64,000 bases of DNA from Candidatus Zixiibacteriota bacterium (lineage in GTDB: Bacteria; Zixibacteria; MSB-5A5; GN15; PGXB01). Numbering within the stretch: position 1 is the first letter of the stretch; each line of letters opens with the position of its first letter. The stretch is from assembly GCA_016933695.1 (NCBI GenBank), contig JAFGAL010000002.1, forward strand, positions 1 to 64,000, read 5' to 3'. A program made the translations under genes and the position numbers. Of the stretch, positions 1 to 8,762 are shown piece by piece. The notes below the pieces were generated by a model. It did no database searches. It worked only from the letters and a program-made list of their open reading frames with translations, and was not told the origin of the DNA.

Positions 1-92
1 CAAACCTAATCGTTCTCGTTTGCTCTGCATGAAGAAAATCTAGTAAATCCATGACCACTACGAAAGGACTTTATCAACAAGCCCCAAAGGGC

Positions 93-127
93 GGGCCACC
101 CGGCCGCTTGGCGGCCTGCCACCGACT
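93..127. repeat. GC-rich hairpin repeat, copy 1
   Basis: This short GC-rich block in otherwise AT-rich DNA contains a perfect hairpin: GGCCGC at 102-107, loop TTG, GCGGCC at 111-116. Its reverse complement resembles the block at 10917-10951, sharing GGTGGCA, AAGCGGC and a GGG-rich end with small differences. The two may be diverged copies of one interspersed repeat. Confidence 0.4.
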
Positions 128-212
128 ATCTTCCGGGAACGTCAAGCCGCCGAAAACTCTACTTTTGAATTGTCTACTTGACAGGGAAGCTTACGACTAT
201 AATAACAGCTCA

Positions 213-1163
213 TTAATTAATTAACTGAGGGTATTGATCATTGTTCTTATAATAATATAAGCATCTCCAACTATTATTTAAATCTAAAGCTATATCAGTA
301 CAGTTTATAATTCGTTTACTATTCCAAATGAGTTTACCATATATATAAGGATGATATCTAATTGTTAAATTTGCATCGCCTTCTATTCTGTAGTCTAAAT
401 CTATATTTAATAATGCATTTCTAGTTTCTTCCGTATTAAAATCTATAAAAGTTAATGGTACGCCTCTTAAGAATTTAGGCCACATGGAAATTCTTTCAAT
501 AGGTCCATAACCACCTACAGATAAACCGTAGATCCCTAAGGCTCCTTTTGCTGTTAATATATCTCCTTCTTTGATGTTTAAGACAGTTTCTTCATCCAAT
601 TTAAACTGCAAGAATGTTTTATTATATTTCTTACTTCCTTTAAGCTTAAAATAATTTGGATTACCTTTTGAAGGCCATAATGTTCCATTATCGCAAGTTG
701 CTATAAAAATTCCATCATCACCTTCATGCCAGCTCTCAACTTTATAATAAACTTCAAGATCTACTAGAGATGTACAAACTTTTATAAAATCATTAACAAG
801 GTTGTGAAACTCTGATACTTTACTTCCTGGTGGTAAGTTGCTTTCAATAATTTGTTTAACTCCATCCCTGAAAGTTGCATTTGCTAAAATATATTTGTCA
901 TTATCATTTTTTATAACGAATTTATCTGATTTTAAATCATCCAATATGTCAGGCGGTCTAAGTTCTTCATCATTGCTTTTAGTATTGGTTTGAACGCTAG
1001 TATTTCTAATCTGATTTTGCTCTAAGTTAGCAATACGCTGTCTTAATTTCTCATTTTCCTTTTGTAATTCTGCTTTATTATCATTAGTACAACCATTTAT
1101 CATAAGTGTCAGTGTTATTATAATAATGAATAGCTTAGCCAAGTTTGTCACTATTGTTTTCAC
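213..1163 (-). CDS. hypothetical lipoprotein with N-terminal coiled coil
   Basis: I do not recognise this 316-residue protein. The start is a GTG with AAGGAGAG about 7 nt upstream. Residues 1-25 form a lipoprotein signal peptide (KTIVTNLAKLF, then a hydrophobic run ending LMINGC), so Cys25 is the likely lipidated residue. Residues 30-50 are a short Glu/Lys/Gln-rich coiled coil, followed by a Ser/Thr/Asn-rich linker and a globular region of mixed strands. Codon use is strongly AT-biased, unlike the genes beyond the tRNA. It lies 10 nt downstream of the 82-residue frame and the two are probably co-transcribed. It may be cell-surface cargo of the island. Confidence 0.7.
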   Translation of the reverse strand: MKTIVTNLAKLFIIIITLTLMINGCTNDNKAELQKENEKLRQRIANLEQNQIRNTSVQTNTKSNDEELRPPDILDDLKSDKFVIKNDNDKYILANATFRDGVKQIIESNLPPGSKVSEFHNLVNDFIKVCTSLVDLEVYYKVESWHEGDDGIFIATCDNGTLWPSKGNPNYFKLKGSKKYNKTFLQFKLDEETVLNIKEGDILTAKGALGIYGLSVGGYGPIERISMWPKFLRGVPLTFIDFNTEETRNALLNIDLDYRIEGDANLTIRYHPYIYGKLIWNSKRIINCTDIALDLNNSWRCLYYYKNNDQYPQLIN

Positions 1164-1173
1164 ACTACTCTCC

Positions 1174-1422
1174 TTACCATTCTTTTACAGATTGTGCCTT
1201 AAATGTGTATTCGTTGTTTACCAAAACTTCTACACTATTAGGATCAAGGTAGTAGCATAATCGAAGTTCATATCCCGTACAATTATCTTCTGGACTTCTC
1301 TTAAAATAATTATGCCCTGTATATTTTAGTGAATTTGAAAATATCTTAACGATATTTCGAGGCGGAGCATCACAAAACGAATATTTATTAAACTTATTCA
1401 TCCATTTATTCATCAATGCCAT
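1174..1422 (-). CDS. small hypothetical protein
   Basis: An 82-residue frame of unknown function, with a GAGGTGC ribosome site about 5 nt before its ATG. It has no signal peptide or membrane segment, and Asn, Lys and Tyr are abundant. The spacing to the lipoprotein that follows is 10 nt, and the upstream region is AT-rich without an obvious promoter. Support comes from the ribosome site and operon spacing only, so a spurious frame or a fragment of a larger decayed gene remains possible. Confidence 0.45.
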   Translation of the reverse strand: MALMNKWMNKFNKYSFCDAPPRNIVKIFSNSLKYTGHNYFKRSPEDNCTGYELRLCYYLDPNSVEVLVNNEYTFKAQSVKEW

Positions 1423-1527
1423 TCTAGCACCTCGGTCTACCTTCTTCCATGTTTCGCAATTTGGGCTCGTTAGAACCTGAGGTTCAATTTAATTCTCTCT
1501 CTTTTTTATTAACACAAACCGTTATTT

Positions 1528-3072
1528 TTATTTAAAGGACAATCCAATACCATTATTATATAATTCGTCTACTTCTCTTTCGGTAAGAACTCTATTCCAC
1601 ATTCCCAATTCATCAATTTTGCCAATCAGTTTTCTTGTGCCCTTAGTATTATCGCCCATCAAAAACCTGCATAGATAATCTACTTGGGTTGTATTATTTT
1701 TATAAAACACCTTTTTACCATTAATATACAGCGATTGCCTTTTCTGTCCATATACATATGCTACATGAGTCCATTCATGATACTTAAATAGATAGTTTCT
1801 TGTAAAAGTATTATCAGTTGGATTTAATACAAATGATCTTATTTTATCTTGGTCAATGTTTGTAAGTGTGCCAATAAATGGCCTATTATAACTACCAGAT
1901 CCCATATTAAATGAAATTAAATAACTGTGTTGATCGGACCTATTATCTATCCACATCCAAAATGAAAAACTGAATTCATTATTGTGTGGGAAGGAATAAT
2001 TATCATTCTTTATATGACCACCACCAAATTCAAGACAACCGTTAATTACGCCATCATTTGTAAAATAAACTCCATTATTAGTAAGATCATTATTTCCGAT
2101 TTCATCTCTGGTATTTATATCAAAGGTATAGTAAGAAATAAGTCCTCCTTTAAGATTTGTGCTAAAATATCCTGATTTCTCTTTATGGTAGTTATTATTA
2201 TAATTCTTATTGGATGAAGATGTTGGTTCTGAATTAGAAGATATTTCAGTATGATTGCTCTTGATTAGTGGCAATTCGGTATCATAATTATCAATTCTAA
2301 GGTTGTGAAGATAAGCTGAAAAATCATGACCACCTGAAGGCCCCCAAACAAGATTACGAGTGTCAATCATACGATCTTTCATAAGATAATCATCTTTATT
2401 TACTATTTTGTAGTATGATTTGGTTGGAAAAGTACCTGATACAGCACATCCAAAAGCATAAACAGTAACATTGTTATAAGCCCAGTCATAATCCCTTAAG
2501 ACAGCTTCTGTAACCATAGTACCTCGAGAATGACATACTAAATCAACATGTTTATTTTCCTGACGTGCTTTTTCTATTTCATTAATTAGTGCTTGTCCTT
2601 CTGGCAATCCTCGAGCTGGACCCATTTTAGTCCAATTTTCAACCTGTATTGCTATGCTTGAAGCCATACCCTGTGTAGCACCTCCAGCATACACCCCAGT
2701 AACAGGTCTTCCTAGTAAGTCAGCCAATTCTTGAGAATTCTCTTTAAACTGATCAAACGAAGTTCTCATTCCATTTATATAAATCAATTTTCTATCATTT
2801 GAATATTGCTTGCCTGTAGGATAAAAGTTATGAACTGTTCCGGTCTTTTCTCGTGATTCTCGATTTTCTTCAATCTTTTGCGAAATCCCAAGATCTTTAT
2901 CTATCTCCTTAACTGTTTCAGCAAGCGCTTTAAGTTTACAAGCTGCACAAGTGCCTTTTCCCCACTTTAATTTCTTCCCACACTCAGTGCAATACTCAGT
3001 TGCGATAACCAATGAAGTACATATAAAAATAGCCAATAAAAAATATACAATAATACTTGAACATTTCCTCAT
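1528..3072 (-). CDS. secreted lipase/esterase-like protein with zinc ribbon and LamG-type domain
   Basis: A 514-residue protein starting at an ATG behind a strong TAGGAGG site. A signal peptide (about 1-25) is followed by a Cys4 zinc-ribbon-like motif (CTEC at 28-31, CAAC at 42-45). Residues 95-260 resemble an alpha/beta-hydrolase: the strand KLIYINGM, then VDLVCHSRG with a nucleophile-elbow Ser at about 182. A Ser/Asn-rich linker (about 275-300) leads to a C-terminal concanavalin/LamG-like domain (about 310-510) that ends in the IDELGMWNRVL signature of LamG-3 domains. I infer an exported hydrolase tethered to a glycan or surface by LamG. An extracytoplasmic zinc ribbon is unusual. The gene is AT-rich, like the rest of the island. 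Confidence 0.7.
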   Translation of the reverse strand: MRKCSSIIVYFLLAIFICTSLVIATEYCTECGKKLKWGKGTCAACKLKALAETVKEIDKDLGISQKIEENRESREKTGTVHNFYPTGKQYSNDRKLIYINGMRTSFDQFKENSQELADLLGRPVTGVYAGGATQGMASSIAIQVENWTKMGPARGLPEGQALINEIEKARQENKHVDLVCHSRGTMVTEAVLRDYDWAYNNVTVYAFGCAVSGTFPTKSYYKIVNKDDYLMKDRMIDTRNLVWGPSGGHDFSAYLHNLRIDNYDTELPLIKSNHTEISSNSEPTSSSNKNYNNNYHKEKSGYFSTNLKGGLISYYTFDINTRDEIGNNDLTNNGVYFTNDGVINGCLEFGGGHIKNDNYSFPHNNEFSFSFWMWIDNRSDQHSYLISFNMGSGSYNRPFIGTLTNIDQDKIRSFVLNPTDNTFTRNYLFKYHEWTHVAYVYGQKRQSLYINGKKVFYKNNTTQVDYLCRFLMGDNTKGTRKLIGKIDELGMWNRVLTEREVDELYNNGIGLSFK

Positions 3073-3136
3073 TTAAACCTCCTACTAAGTAATGGAATAA
3101 AATAAAAATATAAACACCAACTTCAAAATTCACAGT

Positions 3137-3433
3137 CTAAGGCAAAGGCAGTTTTTTCACATTATGATTTCCAATTTTGTCACCATCAGCTTCAATTTTC
3201 AACTCAATAGATTCAAGGCGTTTTTGCTGAAAAGACTCAATAAACTCTGGCTTGATTTGAGAAAGAAATCTAACATTAGGATGAAACATCTTTAAAAACG
3301 AGATAAAGGTATTTAATACTCCTAAATATCGCTTAACTGTATTTGAAGCTGTTCTTGGCTTTATATAATCAGCATATTTTTGAAAAAACACATCTATTCT
3401 TAAGTCATGATATGACAAGCCAAGTTTTTCCAT
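3137..3433 (-). pseudogene. truncated tyrosine recombinase (integrase) N-terminal fragment
   Basis: The 98 residues look like the SAM-like core-binding domain of a phage-type integrase: helical, with a KYADYIKPRTASNTVKRY segment followed by LNTFISFLK. The frame stops before any catalytic domain, and no R...H-x-x-R...Y region follows in another frame before the next gene. The open frame also runs about 20 codons upstream of the ATG without a stop, so the 5' end may be eroded too. Its position about 140 bp from the 3' end of tRNA-Ser fits a remnant of the enzyme that inserted the island. Confidence 0.6.
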
Positions 3434-3572
3434 TCTCTTTGAGTTTTCAAGAGATTCAATTTCTCTTCTTAAGATTCCTGTTAGAAAATATATAGAAATA
3501 TAGAATCACGAAGAGCATTTTGTCAATAACTTATTGGTATGCAATGTAAATAAAGGTTAGAAAATAAATAAG

Positions 3573-3659
3573 CGGAGAGGCTGGGATTCGAACCCAGGGT
3601 ACCCAAAAGAGTACACGTGCTCTCCAGGCACGCTCCTTCGACCACTCGGACACCTCTCC
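3573..3659 (-). tRNA. tRNA-Ser (anticodon GGA)
   Basis: The 87-nt minus-strand sequence folds as a class II tRNA. Acceptor arms GGAGAGG and CCTCTCC pair, with discriminator G. The anticodon stem CGTGC/GCACG encloses loop CTGGAGA, anticodon GGA. A long variable arm follows, and the T arm contains GGTTCGAATCC. The CCA end is not encoded. An AT-rich island lies on its 3' side. Confidence 0.95.
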
Positions 3660-3756
3660 GGTAGACTTACTGAATCCGCAACGGATTGGCGGATCGCCGC
3701 CCATCGCGGAAAGACACAATGTAGTCAAAACGATGAATAAATCAAGGAAATTCGCA

Positions 3757-4512
3757 CTACCCGACAAACTGCTCGGCGGCGTTGAAAAAGCGCCGGATCG
3801 CCATCTCCCCCGCGAGAATCGAGGCGATCGACACCGATGAAATCAGCATGTATCCGACAATCACCTGAATCAGCACCGCCTCCAAGGGCGATGCTCCCGC
3901 CAGAATCATTCCGGTCATCGCCCCCGGCAAAGCCACGATCCCGACCGTTTTCATGAAATTGAGAATGGAAATCATCCCGGCTTTGACCGCGTTGCGGTAG
4001 AATCTCAGGGAGGCCTGACGCCAGGTTTTGCCGAGCGCCAGCGCCGTCTCGACCGCCAACCGGTGGTCTTTGAGATCGGAGCTGATCCGGTCGAAAGTCA
4101 CCGCGCCGGCATTCATGGTATTGGAAATAATCATCCCGGCCAGTGGAATGATATAGCGGGCCTCGGGGGTGATAATCCGCAAAGCGAGCATCAATCCCAG
4201 TGTGACCAGCGACCCGGCCGAGATCGATATCAGCGCGATAAAAAAGCCGCCAGTGAAATGTTTGGCGCGCTGGGCGGCGGTATATGCGCCGACCACAGTC
4301 ATCACCGCAACCGACAGTGCCACCAGCCAGAAGGATTTGGTGTTGAAAATAAATTCCAGCGCATACCCGACCGCGACCAGCTGGACGAACGACCGCACCG
4401 TCCCGAACGCGATTTCCTTTCCGACCGGGATCGCTTTCACTTTCGCCAGCACGATCGCCAGCACCGCCAGCGCGGCGGCGGCCAATACCTGCATATAGCC
4501 GGTCTCGATCAT
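3757..4512 (-). CDS. fetB: FetB/YbbM-family ABC transporter permease
   Basis: This 251-residue, strongly hydrophobic protein has about seven membrane segments and matches the UPF0014/FetB family. Characteristic stretches are AIPVGKEI near the N-terminus, GMIISNTMNAGAVTFDR in the middle and MKTVGIVALPGAMTGMILAG near the C-terminus. In E. coli FetAB is an ATP-driven iron exporter protecting against iron and oxidative stress; the substrate here is inferred from family only. The start overlaps the stop of fetA by 4 nt, so the two are translationally coupled. It is the last gene before tRNA-Ser. Confidence 0.88.
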   Translation of the reverse strand: MIETGYMQVLAAAALAVLAIVLAKVKAIPVGKEIAFGTVRSFVQLVAVGYALEFIFNTKSFWLVALSVAVMTVVGAYTAAQRAKHFTGGFFIALISISAGSLVTLGLMLALRIITPEARYIIPLAGMIISNTMNAGAVTFDRISSDLKDHRLAVETALALGKTWRQASLRFYRNAVKAGMISILNFMKTVGIVALPGAMTGMILAGASPLEAVLIQVIVGYMLISSVSIASILAGEMAIRRFFNAAEQFVG

Positions 4513-5243
4513 CGCAACTCCCGGTTGATATATTTGCGTGCCAGTTCGGTTTCGGGGTCTTTGAGCACCTTCTCGGTTTTCCCGGTCTCGACCAGCCGCC
4601 CTTTTACCAAAAACAGGGTTTCACCGCCGAGACGAAGTGCCTGATTGGGATGATGAGTGACAATGATCGTGGTCAGGCATAATTCTTCACTCAACCGCAA
4701 AATCAAATCCTCGATAGTCTGAGATGAGGTCGGATCCAGCGAGGCGGTCGGTTCATCGAGCAGAAGCACTTCCGGTTCCAATGACAGCGCCCGGGCAATC
4801 GCCACGCGCTGACGTTCGCCGCCGGAGAGATCATCGGCGTCCTTGCCCGCGAACGACTCATCCAGACCGACCCGTGTCAGCAGTTGGCCGATTTTATCAT
4901 CGGTAAGATCGCAACAGCAGAATTGCAGGTTGTCGCGCACCGTCCCGGGAAACAAATACGGAGTCTGGAACAGCATCGATACCATGCGCCGCAGTTCGGT
5001 CGGCGGGTACTCCGCCAGCGGTTTGTCGAAAAATCGCACCTCGCCCTCGGTCGGTTCATCGAGACGGTTCAACAGGCGCAACAGCGAAGATTTCCCCGCG
5101 CCCGACGGGCCGATCAGGTTGTAAATATGCGCCTTGTTGAACGCATAGGAGACATTATCGACCGTGCGGATGGCGTTACCGTTTTTGATGATTTGCCGTC
5201 CGGCATGCCGGGTTTCGAGGACAACGGTGTTATGACAGGACAT
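4509..5243 (-). CDS. fetA: FetA-type ABC transporter ATP-binding protein
   Basis: A 244-residue ATPase with a complete motif set: Walker A GPSGAGKSS (45-53), Q-loop near LFQTPYLFPG, signature LSGGERQR (139-146), Walker B VLLLDEPT (159-166) and a switch His in VTHHPNQ. It is the partner of the FetB-like permease encoded next, and together they would form a membrane exporter, probably for iron. A CCC run near 109-111 (QFCCCDL) is unusual but lies outside the known motifs. The gene follows the YhaM-like nuclease by 9 nt, so all three may share a transcript. Confidence 0.88.
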   Translation of the reverse strand: MSCHNTVVLETRHAGRQIIKNGNAIRTVDNVSYAFNKAHIYNLIGPSGAGKSSLLRLLNRLDEPTEGEVRFFDKPLAEYPPTELRRMVSMLFQTPYLFPGTVRDNLQFCCCDLTDDKIGQLLTRVGLDESFAGKDADDLSGGERQRVAIARALSLEPEVLLLDEPTASLDPTSSQTIEDLILRLSEELCLTTIIVTHHPNQALRLGGETLFLVKGRLVETGKTEKVLKDPETELARKYINRELR

Positions 5244-5252
5244 GGCGGTTTA

Positions 5253-6185
5253 TCAGGTCTCCTCACCGTCAAAATACAGCATCCGGTCCAGCAGTTTGAC
5301 ATATTCCGACCAGCCGGAGCCGGTTTTCTCGCGGATTCGGTCAATCGCACCCATTTTGGAGTCGATCTCATCGGCATAGTACAGAATAAACGCTTCGGGG
5401 ATTTGCGGGACAACCGGCGAGGCGTACTCGACATGCCCGTGATGTGAGAGAATCATGTGTCGAAGTTTTATCAGCAATCGCGACGGAAAATCCGTGATAT
5501 GCCCGGCGTGTTCCGTGATCAGGCTGTCCGCAAGATTGATATGCCCCACCAGACGGCCCTCGTCGGAATAGTCGATAAACGACGTGATCCGATACTGATC
5601 GACCTTGCCCATATCATGAAACAGGCCGCCGAAGATTAACAGGTCGCGGTCAAGAAATCCGTAGCGATTGGACAGGTCAAGACATAACTCGGTAACATTG
5701 ATGGAGTGTTCGGCCAAGCCACCGACAAACGAATGATGCCATAGTTTTCCGGCGGCCGCTTTGATATAAGCGTCGAAAAACGTCGTATCCTCCCAGAACG
5801 AAAGCATCAGGCTTTTGACGTAGCTGTTTTCGACGCGATCGGTCAGGGAACGGATTTTGGCGCGCAGTTCCTCATCGGCATAGCGCGAATGCGGCAGAAT
5901 GTCGGATAGCTGAAATTCATCCGGCTTGGCCGCGCGAAGTTTGGCCACTCGCAACTGCTGTTTGCCGCGATATTCGCCGACCGCGGCCTTGACTTTGACC
6001 ACGTCGCCTTCCTGAAGTTCATCGACGGCATACCGGTCCGGTTCCCACCAGACTCCGGCGATCCGCCCCGAGGCGTCGCCGAATTCGAACGAAATATACG
6101 TGGTATTGTTGTATTCCTTGATATCGCGACGCCGCACGGTTAAAAACGCGGTCACTGAATCGTTGAGGACAAAATCTTTAATCAT
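5253..6185 (-). CDS. YhaM-type OB-fold/HD-domain 3'-5' exoribonuclease
   Basis: The 310-residue protein has an N-terminal OB-fold nucleic-acid-binding domain (about 1-85, with the strand pattern KVKAAVGEYRGKQQLRVAKL) and a C-terminal HD domain with His150/151, His160, HD at 190-191 and a later HHGH. This matches the Bacillus YhaM family, which trims RNA and single-stranded DNA. I chose ATG 6185 (MIKDFVLND) because AGGTGG lies 5 nt before it; the 35 residues that could be added upstream do not look like protein and would overlap the lptF promoter. It is divergent from lptF. The role is inferred from family. Confidence 0.82.
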   Translation of the reverse strand: MIKDFVLNDSVTAFLTVRRRDIKEYNNTTYISFEFGDASGRIAGVWWEPDRYAVDELQEGDVVKVKAAVGEYRGKQQLRVAKLRAAKPDEFQLSDILPHSRYADEELRAKIRSLTDRVENSYVKSLMLSFWEDTTFFDAYIKAAAGKLWHHSFVGGLAEHSINVTELCLDLSNRYGFLDRDLLIFGGLFHDMGKVDQYRITSFIDYSDEGRLVGHINLADSLITEHAGHITDFPSRLLIKLRHMILSHHGHVEYASPVVPQIPEAFILYYADEIDSKMGAIDRIREKTGSGWSEYVKLLDRMLYFDGEET

Positions 6186-6250
6186 GATCCACCTGAGATT
6201 ATGCGAACGCAAGATACACACAATCGGAGAAGGCGTAAAGTGATTTTTCT

Positions 6251-6278
6251 TTGTTCCCGATATTAACTGATGTATATT
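6251..6278 (+). promoter_or_regulatory. sigma70-type promoter of lptFG
   Basis: TTGTTC at 6251-6256, a 16-nt spacer and TATATT at 6273-6278. The -10 box ends 10 nt before the lptF ATG, so the predicted start of transcription is only about 3-4 nt upstream of the codon and no Shine-Dalgarno site is present. A leaderless mRNA is expected. Confidence 0.5.
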
Positions 6279-6288
6279 GGCGCCTGAC

Positions 6289-7608
6289 ATGAAGATTCTT
6301 AACCGCTATATCCTTGCGGAGCATATTCCGCCGTTTTTGTTTTCCGTGTTCATCATCACGTTTATTCTGGTGCTGGAAACCATCCCGAAAATAGTCGAAA
6401 TGGTGGTGGACAAGGATATCCCCGCGTTGGTGGTGCTGGAGTTGATCTTCCTGAATCTGGCGTGGATGATCGCGCTGTCGGTGCCGATGGCGGTTCTGGT
6501 GGCGACCCTGCTGGCGTTCGGGCGCATGACATCGGACAGCGAAATCGTCGCGATCAAGGCATCCGGCATTAACCTATTGCGGATATTGATTCCCCTGATG
6601 ATTGCCGCCGGGGTGCTGACCTGGGCGATGGTGGAGTTCAACGATAAAATCCTTCCCGAACTCAACCACCGGGCGCGGGTGCTGACCGGTGATATCCGTT
6701 CGATGCGCCCGACATTGACATTCCGTCCGGGGATCTTCATTACCGACGTATCGGGGTATATTATTCTGATCGATGATATCAATCATGTCACGTCCGAAGT
6801 GAAGGGCGTGCGTATCAACGAGACCAAGAACCCCAACCGACCACGGATCATCGTGGCAAAATCGGGCCTGATGGAATTTATCGACAACGGTCAGACGGTG
6901 CGTTTCACGTTGTACGACGGTGAGGTCCATATGCTCGACACCAAAGAACCGGACAACTACCGGAGAGTGGCGTTTACCGAACAGGTGATCAACGTCGGCG
7001 GGGTCGGTTCCGAATTACAGCGAAGCGAATCCAATTTCCGAACCGATCGCGAGATGAATATCGCCGATATGCGGGAGGTGGTCGACAAGGCCAACAAAGC
7101 CATCGATCCGTTCGTGACCCGAATCGAAACGTCGGTCGACAATAAAATGAAGTTCCTGTTTTCCGATACGCTGGACTACCCGGTCGATTCGAGTTTGACC
7201 GATGAAAAGGCACTGAATTTTCTCAAAGCCGACATGAACGCCATCCGCGACCGGATCAAACGCGACCGGGAGCAGATTCTTCAGCAGAAGAATATCATCA
7301 ATAAGTACATGATCGAGATTCACAAGAAATATTCCATCCCGGCGGCATCATTCGCATTCGTTTTGATCGGCGCGCCGCTGGCGATTTTATCGCGACGGGG
7401 CGGGATGGGAATTTCGGTGACGATCTCGCTGATTATATTCACGCTGTACTGGGCGTTTTTAATCGGCGGCGAGGATATCGCGGATAACGGTATCATTTCG
7501 CCGTTCTGGGCGATGTGGTCAGCCAATTTTCTAGTCAGCGGGATCGGCCTGTATTTATTAACCAAAGTCATTTCAGAAAAACCGCTGTTTTCATTTTTCA
7601 GGAAATAG
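6289..7608 (+). CDS. lptF: LPS export ABC transporter permease LptF
   Basis: A 439-residue LptF/LptG-family protein. Three N-terminal membrane segments (about 12-110) contain the conserved FGRMTSDSEIVAIKASGIN coupling region. A periplasmic beta-jellyroll of roughly 200 residues follows, then three C-terminal membrane segments (from SIPAASFAFVLIGAPLAIL onward). With LptG and LptB it forms the inner-membrane motor that extracts lipopolysaccharide. The ATG at 6289 gives the expected MKILNRYILAEH N-terminus. lptG begins 1 nt after its stop. A second, Lys/Asp/Arg-rich stretch at about 270-345 is longer than in E. coli LptF and may be an inserted periplasmic helix. Confidence 0.9.
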   Translation: MKILNRYILAEHIPPFLFSVFIITFILVLETIPKIVEMVVDKDIPALVVLELIFLNLAWMIALSVPMAVLVATLLAFGRMTSDSEIVAIKASGINLLRILIPLMIAAGVLTWAMVEFNDKILPELNHRARVLTGDIRSMRPTLTFRPGIFITDVSGYIILIDDINHVTSEVKGVRINETKNPNRPRIIVAKSGLMEFIDNGQTVRFTLYDGEVHMLDTKEPDNYRRVAFTEQVINVGGVGSELQRSESNFRTDREMNIADMREVVDKANKAIDPFVTRIETSVDNKMKFLFSDTLDYPVDSSLTDEKALNFLKADMNAIRDRIKRDREQILQQKNIINKYMIEIHKKYSIPAASFAFVLIGAPLAILSRRGGMGISVTISLIIFTLYWAFLIGGEDIADNGIISPFWAMWSANFLVSGIGLYLLTKVISEKPLFSFFRK

Positions 7609-7609
7609 C

Positions 7610-8689
7610 ATGCTGAAACGTATCGACCGATATCTTCTGCGTTATTTCATCTCGGCGCTGGTGATGGTGGCGCTGGCATTCGGTCTATTGATCAATGCCA
7701 TCAACATGATCGAGGAGTTGCGGCGGTTTATCGACAACAGCGTTCCAATGGGCGAGATTCTCACGTACTACGCCTATTTCTCCGGATGGATTCTCAAATC
7801 GTTTTTGCCGGTATTTGTTTTGCTGGCGGCGCTGATATCAATCGGGATTCTGGCGCGGCGCAATGAGATTCTCGCGATGAAAGCCAGCGGCATATCGTTG
7901 TATCGTATCGCGGCGCCGTTATTGATCTTCACGTTCCTGCTCAGTGTCGGGCACATTTATTACAACGAAGTCATTTTTCCCGAACCGAACAAGCGCCGGG
8001 TGGAAATCAAGGAATTTACCATCCGCAAGCATTCCCGCGAGGCCAAGCAGTCGCAACGCAATATCTATCGTCAGGTCAATCGCAATCTCTATTTCGTCAT
8101 CAACGCCTACAACATCCCCGGCATGACCGGCGAGGAGGTGAAAGTATATCACCTCGATGACAACCGTCTGACGGAGTTGGTCACCGCCAAAACCATGAAG
8201 TACACCAGTCAGAACTGGATGCTCTACGACGGGGTGCGACGGATTTTCGGCGATTCCGGTGAGACATTCATCGAATTCGATTCGCTCAGCGCCGCGTATA
8301 TTCAGGACAAACCGAGGGATTTCGAGGTCCCGCTGGGTAAACCGGAAGATATGGGGTACACCGAACTGGAGCGGTATATCGAGCTGATGAAACGCATCGG
8401 TGGACCGTACCGTCGTGAGCTGGTCGACTTGAAACTGAAACTATCGTTTCCGTTTTCATCGTTTATTGTCATTCTCATCTGCGTCCCGATCGCATCGAAT
8501 CCGAAGCGCGGGGGGATAGCGGTATCGTTCGCCGTGGGCGCCGGAATAGCGCTGTTTTATTTCGTCTGTTTCAAAATCCTTCAGTCGCTGGGGTACAGCG
8601 GCACGCTGTCGCCGGATCTGGCGGCCTGGCTGATCAACGGCATATTTTTCTTGGCGGGGCTGGTAATTCTGTTTATCGCGCGGAAATAA
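7610..8689 (+). CDS. lptG: LPS export ABC transporter permease LptG
   Basis: A 359-residue partner of LptF with the same plan: an N-terminal bundle with ARRNEILAMKASGISLYRI, a periplasmic domain (about 105-270, strands such as NLYFVINAYNIPGMTGEEVKVYHLDDN) and C-terminal membrane helices beginning near LKLSFPFSSFIVILICVPIA. LptF and LptG form the heterodimeric LPS-extracting permease. It is coupled to lptF (1-nt gap). No ATPase gene lptB follows; the next gene is convergent, so lptB must lie elsewhere. A GC-rich imperfect hairpin near 8721-8739 may mark the end of the operon, but it lacks a clear U-tract. Confidence 0.9.
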   Translation: MLKRIDRYLLRYFISALVMVALAFGLLINAINMIEELRRFIDNSVPMGEILTYYAYFSGWILKSFLPVFVLLAALISIGILARRNEILAMKASGISLYRIAAPLLIFTFLLSVGHIYYNEVIFPEPNKRRVEIKEFTIRKHSREAKQSQRNIYRQVNRNLYFVINAYNIPGMTGEEVKVYHLDDNRLTELVTAKTMKYTSQNWMLYDGVRRIFGDSGETFIEFDSLSAAYIQDKPRDFEVPLGKPEDMGYTELERYIELMKRIGGPYRRELVDLKLKLSFPFSSFIVILICVPIASNPKRGGIAVSFAVGAGIALFYFVCFKILQSLGYSGTLSPDLAAWLINGIFFLAGLVILFIARK

Positions 8690-8762
8690 TGGACGCCGGA
8701 GTAATTCCCAAATAGAAACGGCCGGGCTGTCCCGACCGCCTCTTCTATACGAGCATGGGGTT

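Larger units (their letters stand above)
1..3540. mobile_element. AT-rich genomic island edge abutting tRNA-Ser (partial)
   Basis: The block left of tRNA-Ser is visibly AT-rich against the GC-rich genes that begin at fetB. It carries only genes without a housekeeping role, plus a truncated tyrosine-recombinase N-terminus whose gene points away from the 3' end of the tRNA gene. Integration at tRNA 3' ends is the usual habit of integrase-bearing islands. I find no second copy of the tRNA 3' end within the window, so the distal attachment site, if it exists, lies before position 1. The GC-rich stretch at about 85-127 is a separate hairpin repeat. Confidence 0.5.

Noticed and set aside
178-203. 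TTGACA followed by TATAAT on the plus strand
   Set aside because: The spacer is only 14 nt and it would read into the antisense of the lipoprotein gene; too short for a sigma70 promoter.
3531-3767. 78-codon minus-strand frame spanning the tRNA-Ser gene
   Set aside because: It runs through the complete tRNA structure and lacks a ribosome site.
4063-4644. Long open frame on the plus strand opposite fetB and fetA
   Set aside because: It lies wholly antisense to two strongly supported ABC genes, and its protein is rich in His, Arg and Gln with no recognisable motif. Long antisense frames are common in GC-rich coding DNA.
8721-8739. Terminator between lptG and the convergent secreted-protein gene
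   Set aside because: The GC-rich hairpin has a mismatch and no U-tract on either strand, so I did not list it as a terminator.
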